Shown here: positions 1 to 7,472 of the stretch, in pieces | Position numbering within the stretch: the first letter of the stretch is position 1 | How the letters are laid out: each line of letters opens with the position of its first letter | Assembly: GCA_018223435.1 (NCBI GenBank) | Contig: JAGTTO010000001.1 | Span: forward strand, 2,666,001-2,730,000 | DNA: 64,000 nucleotides | Source: Lachnospiraceae bacterium Marseille-Q4251 | GTDB lineage: Bacteria > Bacillota > Clostridia > Lachnospirales > Lachnospiraceae | Direction of reading: 5' to 3' | The notes under the pieces: generated by a model | What the model saw: only the letters and a program-made list of their open reading frames with translations | Told to the model about the DNA's origin: nothing | Databases searched by the model: none | Position numbers and translations under genes: made by a program

Positions 1-1
1 A

Positions 2-1078
2 TGCTGCGAATCTGTCTATTTTCACAAAGAAGGAAAGACGGTGATACGACAGACTGTTTATGACCATGATTCTCTGTTGTATTCTTTGAAACCTGCGGCA
101 GAAGAAAAAGAAGATGAGAAAACCGAAGCGGCAGAAAAGGAATATGAAGAACTGGAACTGGAAAGTTACCTGGATGCAGAGCTGGCAGAGCCGAATGTTT
201 TGGTATTGGATTTGGCTGAAGTAAAAGTAGAAGAAGAGCCATGGCAGAAAGAGGAAGAGATCCTACGCCTGGATAACAAATTGAGAGAACGTTTTGGCTA
301 TCCGAAACGGGAAGAAGCCTTTCCGCAGCCCTGGGTAATGGCTGAAAAAGACAAGGAAAGTCATCTTATCCAATTGCGTTTTAAGATTTTTTCCGATATA
401 GAAGCGGAAAAAACAGCTCTTGCACTGGAAGAAGTAAAAAATACCAGGCTGTTCCTGAATGGAGAAGAAATTTCTACGAAAGCAGAAGGGTATTATGTAG
501 ATCGTTCAATTGCCAAAGTTCCGCTGCCCAGGCTGCACAGGGGTGAAAATATCCTGATCACACAGGTAAAATATAACAGCAGAGTTAATCTGGAAGCTAT
601 GTATCTTTTGGGTGATTTTGGCGTTAAACTCGCCGGGAGGAATACAAGGCTTATAAAGGCAGAAGAAAAAATGGCTTTCGGTGATGTCCGCAGTCAGGGA
701 CTTCCTTTTTATGGCGGAAATCTGACTTATAAAACATCCATTGATATTCGCGAAAAATGTGATCTTAAGATAGAAATTACACGTTTTAAAAGTCCGCTGC
801 TTAAAGTTTTCCTGGATGGAAAGGATTGCGGAGCAATCGCGTTTTCTCCCTATGCTCTTGAAATCAGGGACATAACACCCGGGAAACACCGCTTGGAAAT
901 TGAGTTTTTTGGAAATCGCTACAATACTTTTGGCGCTCTGCATAACTGCAATGAGACGCTTTCATGGAAAGGTCATCCAAATTCCTATCGCACAGTTGGA
1001 GAAGCCTGGTCGTATGAATATCAGATTCATCCGCAGGGGATTTTAAAAGCACCTGTTATAAAGATCATAAAAGGATGA
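2..1078 (+). CDS. C-terminal part of a large carbohydrate-active or sugar-binding protein (5' end outside window)
   Basis: The frame is open from the first base of the window to the stop at 1078, so the gene begins upstream; the GTG at 41 has no clear ribosome-binding site and is probably internal. An acidic Glu/Lys-rich linker covers roughly residues 20-60. It is followed by about 280 residues rich in beta-strand-like segments, for example FLNGEEIS and LPFYGGNLTY. Such segments are common in the C-terminal beta-sandwich domains of large glycoside hydrolases of gut Clostridia. No catalytic motif is visible in the part present. A hairpin terminator follows directly, so the gene ends its own transcript. 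The family assignment is inference from style of sequence; the openness of the frame is seen directly. Confidence 0.6.
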   Translation, partial: CCESVYFHKEGKTVIRQTVYDHDSLLYSLKPAAEEKEDEKTEAAEKEYEELELESYLDAELAEPNVLVLDLAEVKVEEEPWQKEEEILRLDNKLRERFGYPKREEAFPQPWVMAEKDKESHLIQLRFKIFSDIEAEKTALALEEVKNTRLFLNGEEISTKAEGYYVDRSIAKVPLPRLHRGENILITQVKYNSRVNLEAMYLLGDFGVKLAGRNTRLIKAEEKMAFGDVRSQGLPFYGGNLTYKTSIDIREKCDLKIEITRFKSPLLKVFLDGKDCGAIAFSPYALEIRDITPGKHRLEIEFFGNRYNTFGALHNCNETLSWKGHPNSYRTVGEAWSYEYQIHPQGILKAPVIKIIKG

Positions 1079-1090
1079 TGTGAATGAAAA

Positions 1091-1130
1091 GGGACCCTTG
1101 CCGCAAAGCAAAGGTCCCTGATTTTCTTTT
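1091..1130 (+). terminator. Rho-independent terminator after the partial host gene
   Basis: GGGACCCTTGC pairs with GCAAAGGTCCC (11-bp stem with one mismatch) and is followed by a T-rich tract. It lies 12 bases after the stop codon. The rest of the 300-base gap before guaA (1131-1299) is AT-rich and holds one further short stem, GTCGTC/GACGAC at 1195-1213, but no gene that I can support. Confidence 0.75.
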
Positions 1131-1299
1131 GTAATGCTATCTTTTGTATGGTCAAAATTCTTTTGTATTTTCTTGTCATTTTTCTTAAGTGAATGTCGTC
1201 GTTTCCTGACGACAAATGTATTATAGCAGAAAATTTTGAAAAAGAAAAGCAAAAGATTTCGACAAAAAACGACCTTCCCGTGAAAAAGAAAAATTGGGC

Positions 1300-1328
1300 T
1301 TGTCATGGCCAGATGAATCTCTTATAAT
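1300..1328 (+). promoter_or_regulatory. Sigma-A type promoter of guaA
   Basis: TTGTCA (1300-1305), a 17-bp spacer and TATAAT (1323-1328). Transcription should start near 1335, leaving a leader of about 44 bases before the GTG start. That is too short for a purine riboswitch. Confidence 0.8.
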
Positions 1329-1378
1329 GATGAGAGACAAGAGATAACGTTTCTCATAAGAAAAATGGAGGAATACCA

Positions 1379-2920
1379 GTGGAAAAGGAAATGATCATCG
1401 TACTGGACTTTGGTGGCCAGTACAATCAGTTGATTGCAAGAAGAGTCAGAGAATGCAACGTGTATGCGGAGGTGCATCCCTACACACTCAGCCTGGAAAA
1501 GATTAAAGAGATGAATCCCAAGGGAATCATTTTTACAGGCGGACCCAACAGTGTATACGGAGAGGATTCACCGCGCTGCCCGAAAGAAATTTTTGAAATG
1601 GGTATTCCCATCCTGGGTATCTGCTATGGTTCTCAGCTGATGGCTTATATGCTTGGCGGAAAAGTGGAAACTGCACCGGTCAGCGAATACGGCCACACAG
1701 ATGTAACGGTAGACACGGATGATATCCTGTTTGAGGGCGTTTCCAAAGAGACCGTAGCCTGGATGAGCCATACGGATTATATCGCACAGGCTCCCGAAGG
1801 CTTTAAGATCACGGCTCATACCAGTGTGTGTCCGGTAGCAGCTATGTCCTGTCCGGAGAAAAAGTTTTACGCTACACAGTTCCATCCGGAAGTTATGCAT
1901 ACCGCAGAAGGAAAAACGATGCTGAGTAACTTTGTATACAAAGTCTGCGGATGCAGCGGAAGCTGGCAGATGGCTTCTTTCGTAGAGACCACGATCCAGC
2001 AGCTCCGTGAGAAAATCGGTACCGGTAAAGTGCTCTGCGCTCTGTCCGGCGGCGTGGATTCCTCTGTTGCAGCCGTTCTGCTTTCCAAAGCAATCGGCAA
2101 ACAGCTGACCTGCGTTTTCGTTGACCATGGTCTTCTTCGTAAAAATGAAGGGGATGAAGTGGAAGCTGTTTTCGGCCCCGATGGCCCTTATGAGCTGAAT
2201 TTCATCCGTGTCAATGCCCAGCAGCGTTACTATGACAAGCTGAAAGGCGTTACCGAGCCGGAGCAGAAGAGAAAGATCATCGGCGAAGAGTTTATCCGCG
2301 TATTTGAAGAAGAGGCAAAAAAGATTGGCGCCGTGGATTATCTCGTTCAGGGAACCATTTATCCGGATGTGATCGAATCCGGCCTTGGAAAATCCGCAGT
2401 CATCAAATCTCATCATAATGTAGGAGGACTTCCGTCCGTAGTTGATTTCAAAGAAATCATCGAGCCCTTACGTCTTCTTTTTAAAGATGAGGTTCGGCGC
2501 GCCGGTCTGGAGCTTGGTATCCCCGAGTATCTGGTGTACCGTCAGCCCTTCCCGGGTCCCGGCCTTGGAATCCGTATCATCGGAGAAGTAACCGAGGAAA
2601 AAGTAAAAATCGTTCAGGAAGCCGACGCCATCTACCGTGAAGAGATCGCAAAAGCAGGAATCGACAAAGGTCTTGGTCAGTATTTCGCAGCCCTGACCAA
2701 CATGCGTTCCGTAGGTGTTATGGGTGATTTCCGTACCTACGATTACGCCATCGCCCTCCGTGCCGTAAACACCTCCGACTTCATGACCGCCGATGCCGCC
2801 CAGATCCCCTGGGAAGTCCTCGCCAAAGTCACCAACCGTATCGTCAATGAAGTCAAAGGCGTAAACCGCGTCATGTACGATTGTACGGGGAAACCTCCTG
2901 CAACGATTGAGTTTGAATAA
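1379..2920 (+). CDS. guaA: GMP synthase (glutamine-hydrolysing)
   Basis: It converts XMP to GMP using ATP and glutamine, the last step of guanine nucleotide synthesis in the cytoplasm. The 513-residue protein has the family's normal length and order. First comes a class I glutamine amidotransferase domain with the nucleophile in GICYGSQLM (Cys82) and the His/Glu pair in QFHPEV (about 169-171). Next is the ATP pyrophosphatase PP-loop LSGGVDSS (about 222-229). Last is the C-terminal dimerisation domain ending near PATIEFE. The GTG start is chosen because GGAGG at 1367-1371 lies 7 bases upstream; ATG at 1391 is too far from it. The gene has its own promoter and terminator. Its downstream edge is the prophage insertion site, and the coding sequence is intact. 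Confidence 0.98.
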   Translation: MEKEMIIVLDFGGQYNQLIARRVRECNVYAEVHPYTLSLEKIKEMNPKGIIFTGGPNSVYGEDSPRCPKEIFEMGIPILGICYGSQLMAYMLGGKVETAPVSEYGHTDVTVDTDDILFEGVSKETVAWMSHTDYIAQAPEGFKITAHTSVCPVAAMSCPEKKFYATQFHPEVMHTAEGKTMLSNFVYKVCGCSGSWQMASFVETTIQQLREKIGTGKVLCALSGGVDSSVAAVLLSKAIGKQLTCVFVDHGLLRKNEGDEVEAVFGPDGPYELNFIRVNAQQRYYDKLKGVTEPEQKRKIIGEEFIRVFEEEAKKIGAVDYLVQGTIYPDVIESGLGKSAVIKSHHNVGGLPSVVDFKEIIEPLRLLFKDEVRRAGLELGIPEYLVYRQPFPGPGLGIRIIGEVTEEKVKIVQEADAIYREEIAKAGIDKGLGQYFAALTNMRSVGVMGDFRTYDYAIALRAVNTSDFMTADAAQIPWEVLAKVTNRIVNEVKGVNRVMYDCTGKPPATIEFE

Positions 2921-2925
2921 TGAGC

Positions 2926-2974
2926 AAAATCCCAGAAATCCTTTATTTACAAGGGCTTCCGGGATTTTATTTTT
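2926..2974 (+). terminator. guaA terminator
   Basis: AAAATCCC (2926-2933) pairs with GGGATTTT (2961-2968) around a partly paired inner stem, followed by ATTTTT. It sits immediately before the left att repeat, so insertion leaves guaA termination intact. Confidence 0.8.
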
Positions 2975-2975
2975 G

Positions 2976-2997
2976 CCCGTGATGCTACGGTGATGTT
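2976..2997. repeat. Left attachment site candidate (attL)
   Basis: It consists of CCCGTGATGCTACG followed by GTGATGTT, and contains GTGATG repeated with an 11-base period. The copy at 63411-63432 matches at 19 of 22 positions. It lies between the guaA terminator and the integrase stop, the usual place for attL. The exact crossover core is not resolved because the copies are not identical. Confidence 0.65.
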
Positions 2998-3056
2998 AAT
3001 GGGGAGAAAGTGTCTTATTTTTGGAGATTTTTTGTTATTATATGATACTGTACGTT

Positions 3057-4160
3057 TCATACGTTTTTATCTTCTGCATTATCATTTGTGGCTCTTACTT
3101 CATTGAGAGCGTCAGCAAGCTTCCTGTCTTTTCCTGGATACAAATGAGCATAAACTTTCCAGGTTGTTTCCGGTGATTCATGTCCAAGCCGGTCCGAAAT
3201 CTCTTTGATAGAAAACTTCATGTCAATCAGCATACTTGCGTGGGAATGGCGAAGATCATGGATCCTGATCTCCGGAAGACCAGATCTGGCAGTTGCACGT
3301 TTAAATTCTGAGCGCATACCGGATTTCTGAAAATAGAAGATACGCTCATCTGGTTCTATAGCCATGCTGGCAACATAATCCTGAAGCTCTTTATATAGAG
3401 ATTGCGGAATGTTCACGACACGTTTGCTCTTTTCGGTTTTGGGTGTCTGGAAGTATTGCTCGCCTTTTATAACCACAAAGTTCTTGTTAATTGATATGGA
3501 GCAGTCCGGCAGGATATCCGCCGGAGTAATAGCCAGAACTTCTGCAGATCGGAGTCCTCCATAGAACATGAGGCTGAACGCCATCCGGTACGCACTTTTC
3601 TTTTCAAAGGTAAGGAAGTAGTCAAATTGCTCTCTGGTCCAGATGTTCATTTCATCTGCACTGCTTTTCCCGATCGCACCAGCTGCAAGGCATGGGTTGC
3701 TTCGGAGTTTGTAATATTTGACGGCATAATTCATGATAGCAGACATCTGGTTATTGATGGTCTTCAGATACGTCTGAGAATAAGGATTCCCCTTATCGTC
3801 CCTGTAATTAATCATGGCATCTTGCCACCGGTGGATCACGATCGGAGTAATGTCACCGATCTTCATATCTTTAAAGAATGGCAGCAGTTTCATGTCTATC
3901 AGATACTGCTTGTTTTCCAAAGTGGTCAGTTTCAGCCGGGAGCTGCAGTCTGACATATAATTCTTGATCAGAGCAGAAAACAGGATATCTGGATCCTTGG
4001 CTCCCTGTGCCAGAAAGTCACGTTCCCATTCTATAGCCTCTTTTTTGGTAGAAAACCCCCTTTTGCATTTATGCTGACGCTTGCCAAGCCAATCATCATA
4101 GTAGAAGTTGGCGTACCATTTTGTCTTTCCATCTTTGGTAAAATACTTATAAGCCGGCAT
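3057..4160 (-). CDS. int: Tyrosine-family site-specific integrase
   Basis: It catalyses prophage integration and, with an excision factor, excision. The 367 residues follow the Tn916/phage integrase plan. An N-terminal arm-binding domain contains the KWYANFYYDD and GFSTKKEA strands (about 1-55). A helical core-binding domain follows (about 60-165), then the catalytic domain. Catalytic residues are visible: Arg in GGLRSAEVLA, the HxxR box in HDLRHSHASM, and LGHESPETT followed by the nucleophile Tyr in KVYAHLYPG. It is transcribed toward attL, and its stop lies 60 bases from the att repeat. Three CAAATGT direct repeats with a 13-base period lie just upstream of its start and probably control it. 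No recombination directionality factor is certain; the small HTH protein at 7057 is a candidate. Confidence 0.95.
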   Translation of the reverse strand: MPAYKYFTKDGKTKWYANFYYDDWLGKRQHKCKRGFSTKKEAIEWERDFLAQGAKDPDILFSALIKNYMSDCSSRLKLTTLENKQYLIDMKLLPFFKDMKIGDITPIVIHRWQDAMINYRDDKGNPYSQTYLKTINNQMSAIMNYAVKYYKLRSNPCLAAGAIGKSSADEMNIWTREQFDYFLTFEKKSAYRMAFSLMFYGGLRSAEVLAITPADILPDCSISINKNFVVIKGEQYFQTPKTEKSKRVVNIPQSLYKELQDYVASMAIEPDERIFYFQKSGMRSEFKRATARSGLPEIRIHDLRHSHASMLIDMKFSIKEISDRLGHESPETTWKVYAHLYPGKDRKLADALNEVRATNDNAEDKNV

Positions 4161-4180
4161 CTGAATCCTCCGTTACTAAA

Positions 4181-4213
4181 CAAATGTGTCAAGCAAATGT
4201 AATCAACAAATGT
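4181..4213. repeat. Operator-like direct repeats upstream of the integrase
   Basis: CAAATGT occurs at 4181, 4194 and 4207, exactly 13 bp apart, inside the longer pattern AANCAAATGT. The third copy touches the -35 box of the rightward promoter at 4214. The same pattern recurs at 5996, 6276, 6289 and inverted at 6301. A shared repressor is the simplest reading. Confidence 0.6.
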
Positions 4214-4242
4214 TTGACAAAAATGTTGAATATAGATATAAT
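4214..4242 (+). promoter_or_regulatory. Strong promoter driving a short RNA toward the toxin gene
   Basis: Perfect consensus boxes: TTGACA (4214-4219), a 17-bp spacer and TATAAT (4237-4242). No protein-coding frame follows before the terminator at 4302-4345, so the product should be a small RNA of about 100 nt. Confidence 0.8.
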
Positions 4243-4248
4243 GTACTT

Positions 4249-4345
4249 AACAAGAGAACCGTTGGTCAGTGCACACCTGACCGCCGGATAGAGTAGTAAC
4301 TAAAAAATAGCGCCTTACTTTACCAGAGCAGGGGCGCTATTTTTT
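4249..4345 (+). ncRNA. Candidate antitoxin RNA convergent with the holin-like toxin gene
   Basis: This is the predicted transcript from the consensus promoter to the shared terminator. Its 5' half has a perfect stem GGTCAG/CTGACC (4264-4269 with 4277-4282) flanked by GAACCGTTGG (4256-4265) and CGCCGGA (4282-4288). The same two blocks occur in the same order on the opposite strand upstream of the toxin (4472-4481 and 4451-4457), so both RNAs would begin with related sequence. The 3' end overlaps the last codon and stop of the toxin gene. Convergent RNAs with a bidirectional terminator are known from the Fst/par and TxpA/RatA type I systems. Function is inferred. Confidence 0.6.
4302..4345. terminator. 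Bidirectional terminator shared by toxin mRNA and antitoxin RNA
   Basis: AAAAAATAGCGCC pairs perfectly with GGCGCTATTTTTT (13-bp stem, 18-base loop). It has a U tract in either direction and overlaps the toxin stop codon at 4337-4339. Confidence 0.85.
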
Positions 4346-4423
4346 ATGCATTAAATTGATAACAAGAGTTACAACTGCACAAAGCATAATTACAAAAGTA
4401 AATAAATCACCATATGTAACCAT
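4337..4423 (-). CDS. Putative holin-like type I toxin peptide (28 aa)
   Basis: This small gene starts MVTYGDLFTF, runs through one hydrophobic segment (VIMLCAVVTLVINL) and ends in LMHKK. That is the pattern of the 'putative holin-like toxin' family (Hol_Tox): an MxxYEALxxM-like start, a single membrane helix and a short basic tail. AAAGGAGG at 4433-4440 lies 9 bases before the ATG, an excellent ribosome-binding site. A convergent RNA with its own promoter overlaps the 3' end, as in known type I toxin-antitoxin loci of Firmicutes prophages. It would act in the inner membrane. The mRNA leader shares sequence blocks with the opposing RNA. A clear minus-strand promoter is not visible; TATATT near 4487 is a weak -10 candidate. 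Confidence 0.75.
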   Translation of the reverse strand: MVTYGDLFTFVIMLCAVVTLVINLMHKK

Positions 4424-4495
4424 CAGCACCAGCCTCCTTTCACCAAAGTGTCCGGCGGCTGACATAACACCCCAACGGTTCCCCAGTTAAATATA

Positions 4496-5050
4496 CTATT
4501 CTGTTTTTTCTTCTTCCATCTTCTCCATCATTCCCAAAAAGATACGTTTTCCCTTCTTGGATAACTGACGGTACCGCAGGATGATATCCTGTTCGTCTTC
4601 TGAAGCAATGGCACAGCTGTATTCAGAATTACCCACAAGGTAATCCATAGAGGTGTCGAGGGCTTTTGACAGGCTTGCAGTGGCATCTATTCCAGGAACA
4701 GTCTTTCCGGCCAGAATGTCACAGCAGGCTTCTTCTGTCAGTGTTGATTTTTTGATCAGGTCCGGGAGACTCATCTGCAACTGAGCCAAACGGGCTTTTA
4801 TTCTTGTCTGCACTGCGGAAACTTCTTTCGGATCCGCGACAGCATATCTTGAAGTAGTCCGGCCAAGAATGTAATCTGCTGGCACACCGAAGCATGCAGC
4901 ACTGCGATTAACAAATTCTGTTGACGGGAAAGAGTAACCTCTTTCGACATTCGATACTACTTGAGCAGAAAAACCTATTGCTTTTCCAAACTCGGATTGC
5001 CGCAGATCAGCCTCAGCCCGCAATTCTTTTATTCGTTTACCAATTGTCAT
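4496..5050 (-). CDS. XRE/cI-like repressor with a helix-turn-helix domain
   Basis: The 184-residue protein starts MTIGKRIKELRAEADLRQSEF, followed by IGFSAQVVSNVERGYSFPS, a typical XRE helix-turn-helix. A second half contains SLPDLIKKSTLTEEACCDIL and YLVGNSEYSC, resembling a second HTH-like repeat. The tail is a basic/acidic helix (KRIFLGMMEKMEEEKTE). No LexA-type protease residues are evident, so induction would not be by self-cleavage. The ATG at 5050 is preferred over the TTG at 5071 because GGGGA precedes it at proper distance. It probably maintains lysogeny together with the product of 5555-5908. Which operator each repressor binds cannot be told from sequence. Confidence 0.8.
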   Translation of the reverse strand: MTIGKRIKELRAEADLRQSEFGKAIGFSAQVVSNVERGYSFPSTEFVNRSAACFGVPADYILGRTTSRYAVADPKEVSAVQTRIKARLAQLQMSLPDLIKKSTLTEEACCDILAGKTVPGIDATASLSKALDTSMDYLVGNSEYSCAIASEDEQDIILRYRQLSKKGKRIFLGMMEKMEEEKTE

Positions 5051-5096
5051 AAATATTCCCCATCTTATCAATAAACTATTACACGATAGAGAGACC

Positions 5097-5513
5097 TTAT
5101 CTACGCTTCTTTTTAAATTGTATTATATTGATTATGCCAAGAAGAATACAAAAGCCACCAATACACCATAAGATCGGACCGCCGCCAGTTACTTCATTGA
5201 CAAAACTACCTACAGATATTGTAGCAACGCCAATGATTATTAAAATGGATCCAATAAATAGGAAGGCTCCTGGAGAAACAACAGAAGAATTTTGTTTTGA
5301 ACTTTTTCCAGAAGAAGGATGGTTTTTATTAGAAACATGTTGTGTATACGAAACACCTGTGCCAGGAACGGAAATCCTGGTATTGACACCGGATTTGGAA
5401 TTAACAGAAACGCCGCCATGTTTTCCGCCAACACTGACTCCTACGCTTTTCTTTCCTACATTAAGTTTTACACCAGGAGCGACTTTGATGCTTTTTCTAA
5501 CTCGTAGACCCAT
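5097..5513 (-). CDS. DUF4236 membrane protein
   Basis: The 138-residue protein begins MGLRVRKSIKVAPGVKLNVG and continues with repeated short beta segments (KSVGVSVGGKHGGVSV, TRISVPGTGVSYT), the signature of the DUF4236 domain. The C-terminal part has two hydrophobic helices, FLFIGSILIIIGVATISV and PILWCIGGFCILLGIINII, then a basic KFKKKRR-like end, so it is probably anchored in the membrane. AGGAAGG lies upstream of the start. Function is unknown. It lies between two repressor genes in the lysogeny block, so it may be expressed from the prophage state. Confidence 0.75.
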   Translation of the reverse strand: MGLRVRKSIKVAPGVKLNVGKKSVGVSVGGKHGGVSVNSKSGVNTRISVPGTGVSYTQHVSNKNHPSSGKSSKQNSSVVSPGAFLFIGSILIIIGVATISVGSFVNEVTGGGPILWCIGGFCILLGIINIIQFKKKRR

Positions 5514-5554
5514 ATATTACCTTCCTTTCCTGCTTCGGTACCACTCGAAGCTTA

Positions 5555-5908
5555 TTATTTTGCTTTCTTAAGAGGTTCGGCAGTATCTTCTTCCTGTCGT
5601 TTTAAACATTTTATGTACCCCTTCAATTCACCTCGAAATTCCAACTGCGCATCATGCGGAAGTGATCTAAATAAAGAAAGAACTTCCGATTCAAATTCAG
5701 AGCAGCGGTATTCTTGTTCTATTCCTGTAAGTAAAAATTCACAGGATGTATTTAGCAAATGTGCTATTTTTAGAAGCTTATCCGCGGAGGGAGGGCTACT
5801 ATCCCATCTACGGATAGTTCCATTACCAAAACCTGCCTGTTCTTCCAAAAGCTTTAAATTCAAGTCTTTTTCTTTTGAAAGATTCTTGATTCGAGAAACC
5901 AAAGACAT
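5555..5908 (-). CDS. Phage repressor, XRE helix-turn-helix
   Basis: The 117-residue protein starts MSLVSRIKNLSKEKDLNLKL, then EEQAGFGNGTIRRWDSSPPS, a clear XRE-type HTH, followed by a LLNTSCEFLLTG segment typical of CI-like regulators. GGAGG lies just upstream of the ATG at 5908; the upstream hydrophobic extension of the frame has no ribosome-binding site and is rejected. Two AGCAAATATGC sites (5931-5941 and 5961-5971) lie at its own 5' end and within a rightward promoter. It may therefore repress both itself and that promoter. A related AGCAAATGTGC occurs inside its coding region at 5754-5764. Confidence 0.82.
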   Translation of the reverse strand: MSLVSRIKNLSKEKDLNLKLLEEQAGFGNGTIRRWDSSPPSADKLLKIAHLLNTSCEFLLTGIEQEYRCSEFESEVLSLFRSLPHDAQLEFRGELKGYIKCLKRQEEDTAEPLKKAK

Positions 5909-5930
5909 AATGATAAAAAACCTCCAATTT

Positions 5931-5980
5931 AGCAAATATGCGAAAAAAGTATTGACAACTAGCAAATATGCTATTATTAT
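5931..5980 (+). promoter_or_regulatory. Rightward promoter overlapped by operator pair
   Basis: TTGACA (5952-5957), a 17-bp spacer and TATTAT (5975-5980) form a good plus-strand promoter. AGCAAATATGC occurs at 5931-5941 and again at 5961-5971, inside the spacer. A repressor bound there would block the promoter. The transcript would run antisense through the gene at 6029-6238 toward the early operon. Confidence 0.65.
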
Positions 5981-6028
5981 TAAAAATGTAATAAACAAAT
6001 GTTTAATGCAAAACAAAAAAAGAGAGAG

Positions 6029-6238
6029 TTACATCGATGATAAATCGGAGAGCAATGCTTTATTGTTTTCTTCAATCATGGCCGCCACAGCAATGATAAG
6101 AGCCTCAGCAGATGCTTCCGACATAACAGTGTTTCCGGCAGGAATACCGTTTCTTAATAATTCAGAAAGAATCCGGCGGTTTTCGTCACCATAACGTTTA
6201 AGCCCAATTCTTCTGAGATTATCAATCCAATTATCCAT
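6029..6238 (-). CDS. Small conserved-looking protein of unknown function (69 aa)
   Basis: It begins MDNWIDNLRRIGLKRYGDEN and is largely alpha-helical, with an Ala-rich stretch (SEASAEALIIAVAAMIEEN). AAAGGAG stands at the right distance before the ATG. A minus-strand promoter TTTACA-17-TAAAAT is visible at 6285-6257. I do not recognise a family. It lies between the repressor and the early operon and is read in the lysogeny direction, so a role in control of lysogeny is possible but unproven. Confidence 0.6.
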   Translation of the reverse strand: MDNWIDNLRRIGLKRYGDENRRILSELLRNGIPAGNTVMSEASAEALIIAVAAMIEENNKALLSDLSSM

Positions 6239-6256
6239 GATAACTCCTTTCTGATT

Positions 6257-6307
6257 ATTTTAATGCAATCGCAAACAAATGTAAACAACAAATGTAATAA
6301 ACATTTG
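6257..6307. promoter_or_regulatory. Divergent control region with minus-strand promoter and CAAATGT operators
   Basis: Minus strand: TTTACA (6285-6280), 17 bp, TAAAAT (6262-6257). CAAATGT occurs at 6276 and 6289 (13 bp apart) and inverted at 6301. The first copy overlaps the -35 box. No convincing plus-strand promoter boxes were found here, so the early operon may rely on the promoter at 5952-5980. Confidence 0.6.
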
Positions 6308-6327
6308 TTGAAAACGGAGGTGATATT

Positions 6328-6528
6328 TTGAAGCGAAAACTGTCTCCATGGTGCAAAGAAGTAAAGAAAACCCTAATTGACAGAGATATGTCTGTCACGG
6401 AATTATGCGGTGAAGTTGGGATGTGCAGGAACTATGTGACAACCACCATAAATGGAAGAATGTATGCACCTGCACTTGCTGAAAAAATCAGCAAGGCTCT
6501 GGATATCGATACAGAGTACACAATCTAA
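6328..6528 (+). CDS. Small DNA-binding regulator (Cro-like HTH)
   Basis: The 66-residue protein begins at TTG with GGAGGTGAT just upstream. The segment MSVTELCGEVGMCRNYVTTT followed by INGRMYAPALAEKISKALDI fits the XRE/Cro helix-turn-helix fold and almost fills the protein. As first gene of the rightward operon, next to the operator array, it is the natural candidate for the lytic-side regulator. This role is inferred from position. Confidence 0.75.
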   Translation: MKRKLSPWCKEVKKTLIDRDMSVTELCGEVGMCRNYVTTTINGRMYAPALAEKISKALDIDTEYTI

Positions 6529-6569
6529 TTACCATAACTTGATTATACAGCTTATAGAAGGAGAGAAAA

Positions 6570-7046
6570 ATGTCGAAATTTGCTACGAAAGCAGCGGCTA
6601 ATATGTTTTGCCAGGCACGATATGAGGCGGCAAAGTCAAATGAGCGTCTGAGCAGTAGAGAAGGCGCTGCGGAAGAAATAGGAATTGATCGTACAAGGTT
6701 AGCCAGAATCGAACTTGGGAGCACGATACCATATCAGGAAGAAGTTCTTCTGATGGCTGACTGCTATAAGGCGCCGGAGTTGAAAGGGAACTATTGCAGT
6801 CAGATGTGCCCGCTTGGAAAGAATATGCCAAAGATCGAGAATGCAGGGCTGGATAGAATCAGCCTGAGAATGCTTTCTTCTTTCAAGAAGATAAACGAGG
6901 CAAAGGAATCGCTTCTTGATATAACGGCAGACGGAATTATCTCAGAAGAGGAAAAACCGGAGCTGAAAAAGATCATTCAGACATTGGATGAAGTGAACGA
7001 GATCACACAGAATCTGAAAAATTGGATTGAGAGAAATCTGGAATGA
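6570..7046 (+). CDS. XRE-family regulator with C-terminal helical region
   Basis: 158 residues. The N-terminal half contains SSREGAAEEIGIDRTRLARI followed by ELGSTIPYQEEVLLMADCY, a recognisable XRE-type HTH. A short cysteine-containing linker (NYCSQMCPLG) follows, then a C-terminal helix region (about 95-158) rich in Glu and Lys with DITADGIISEEEKPEL. Proteins of this layout are common early in Clostridial prophages. The start has GGAGAG upstream. Targets are unknown. Confidence 0.75.
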   Translation: MSKFATKAAANMFCQARYEAAKSNERLSSREGAAEEIGIDRTRLARIELGSTIPYQEEVLLMADCYKAPELKGNYCSQMCPLGKNMPKIENAGLDRISLRMLSSFKKINEAKESLLDITADGIISEEEKPELKKIIQTLDEVNEITQNLKNWIERNLE

Positions 7047-7056
7047 GGTGCTTGGT

Positions 7057-7278
7057 ATGGAAAATACAAACGGTGTAATCAAAAAGCTTACATCTGCGGA
7101 ACGTTCTTACTATACAGCCGCTGAGGTCAGAGAAATGATGGGTGTGAGCAGGGATACGGCATATCGCATGATACGTTCTCTTAGATCGGACCTGATAGCT
7201 GATGGACAGCTTGCCAAGGGATATCCGTCAGGGAAAATCCCCAAAAAGGCATTTAACAAATTATACATGATTGAATGA
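7057..7278 (+). CDS. Small helix-turn-helix protein, excisionase-like candidate
   Basis: 73 residues from the ATG at 7057 (GAGGTG upstream); the longer frame from 7027 overlaps the preceding gene without a ribosome-binding site. The core YYTAAEVREMMGVSRDTAYR resembles the winged-helix motif of excisionase/MerR-like proteins (TxxEVAExLGVSxxTVYR). Small proteins of this kind often act as recombination directionality factors. That would pair with the integrase at 3057, although the Xis role is inference. Confidence 0.6.
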   Translation: MENTNGVIKKLTSAERSYYTAAEVREMMGVSRDTAYRMIRSLRSDLIADGQLAKGYPSGKIPKKAFNKLYMIE

Positions 7279-7292
7279 AAGGAGTGGATACG

Positions 7293-7463
7293 ATGGCTTT
7301 TTATAGAATCTGCCCGGATTGCGGAGCGTATCTGGATCCGGGAGAACAGTGCAGTTGCCATGAAGAACGCCTGATCGAAATGGAAAGAAAAGAAAAAGCA
7401 ACTGCATTTGTTGAAAAGATGATGAAAGAAGAAAAAAGTGGCCAGCTTCGCCTGGCAGTATAG
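7293..7463 (+). CDS. Small zinc-ribbon protein (56 aa)
   Basis: The ATG at 7293 has AAAGGAG 8 bases upstream. The N-terminus MAFYRICPDCGAYLDPGEQC followed by SCHEE holds CxxC and CxC pairs that could bind one zinc. The rest is a charged helix. Function is unknown. It is one of at least six small cysteine-pair proteins in this early region. Confidence 0.65.
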   Translation: MAFYRICPDCGAYLDPGEQCSCHEERLIEMERKEKATAFVEKMMKEEKSGQLRLAV

Positions 7464-7472
7464 GAGGGAAAG

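Noticed and set aside
1140..1378. Possible purine riboswitch upstream of guaA
   Set aside because: The promoter at 1300-1328 leaves only about 44 bases of leader, and no conserved purine-aptamer elements are visible. The GTCGTC/GACGAC stem lies upstream of the promoter.
1568..2416. Long open frame on the minus strand of guaA
   Set aside because: Shadow of a conserved gene; no ribosome-binding site and no protein-like features.
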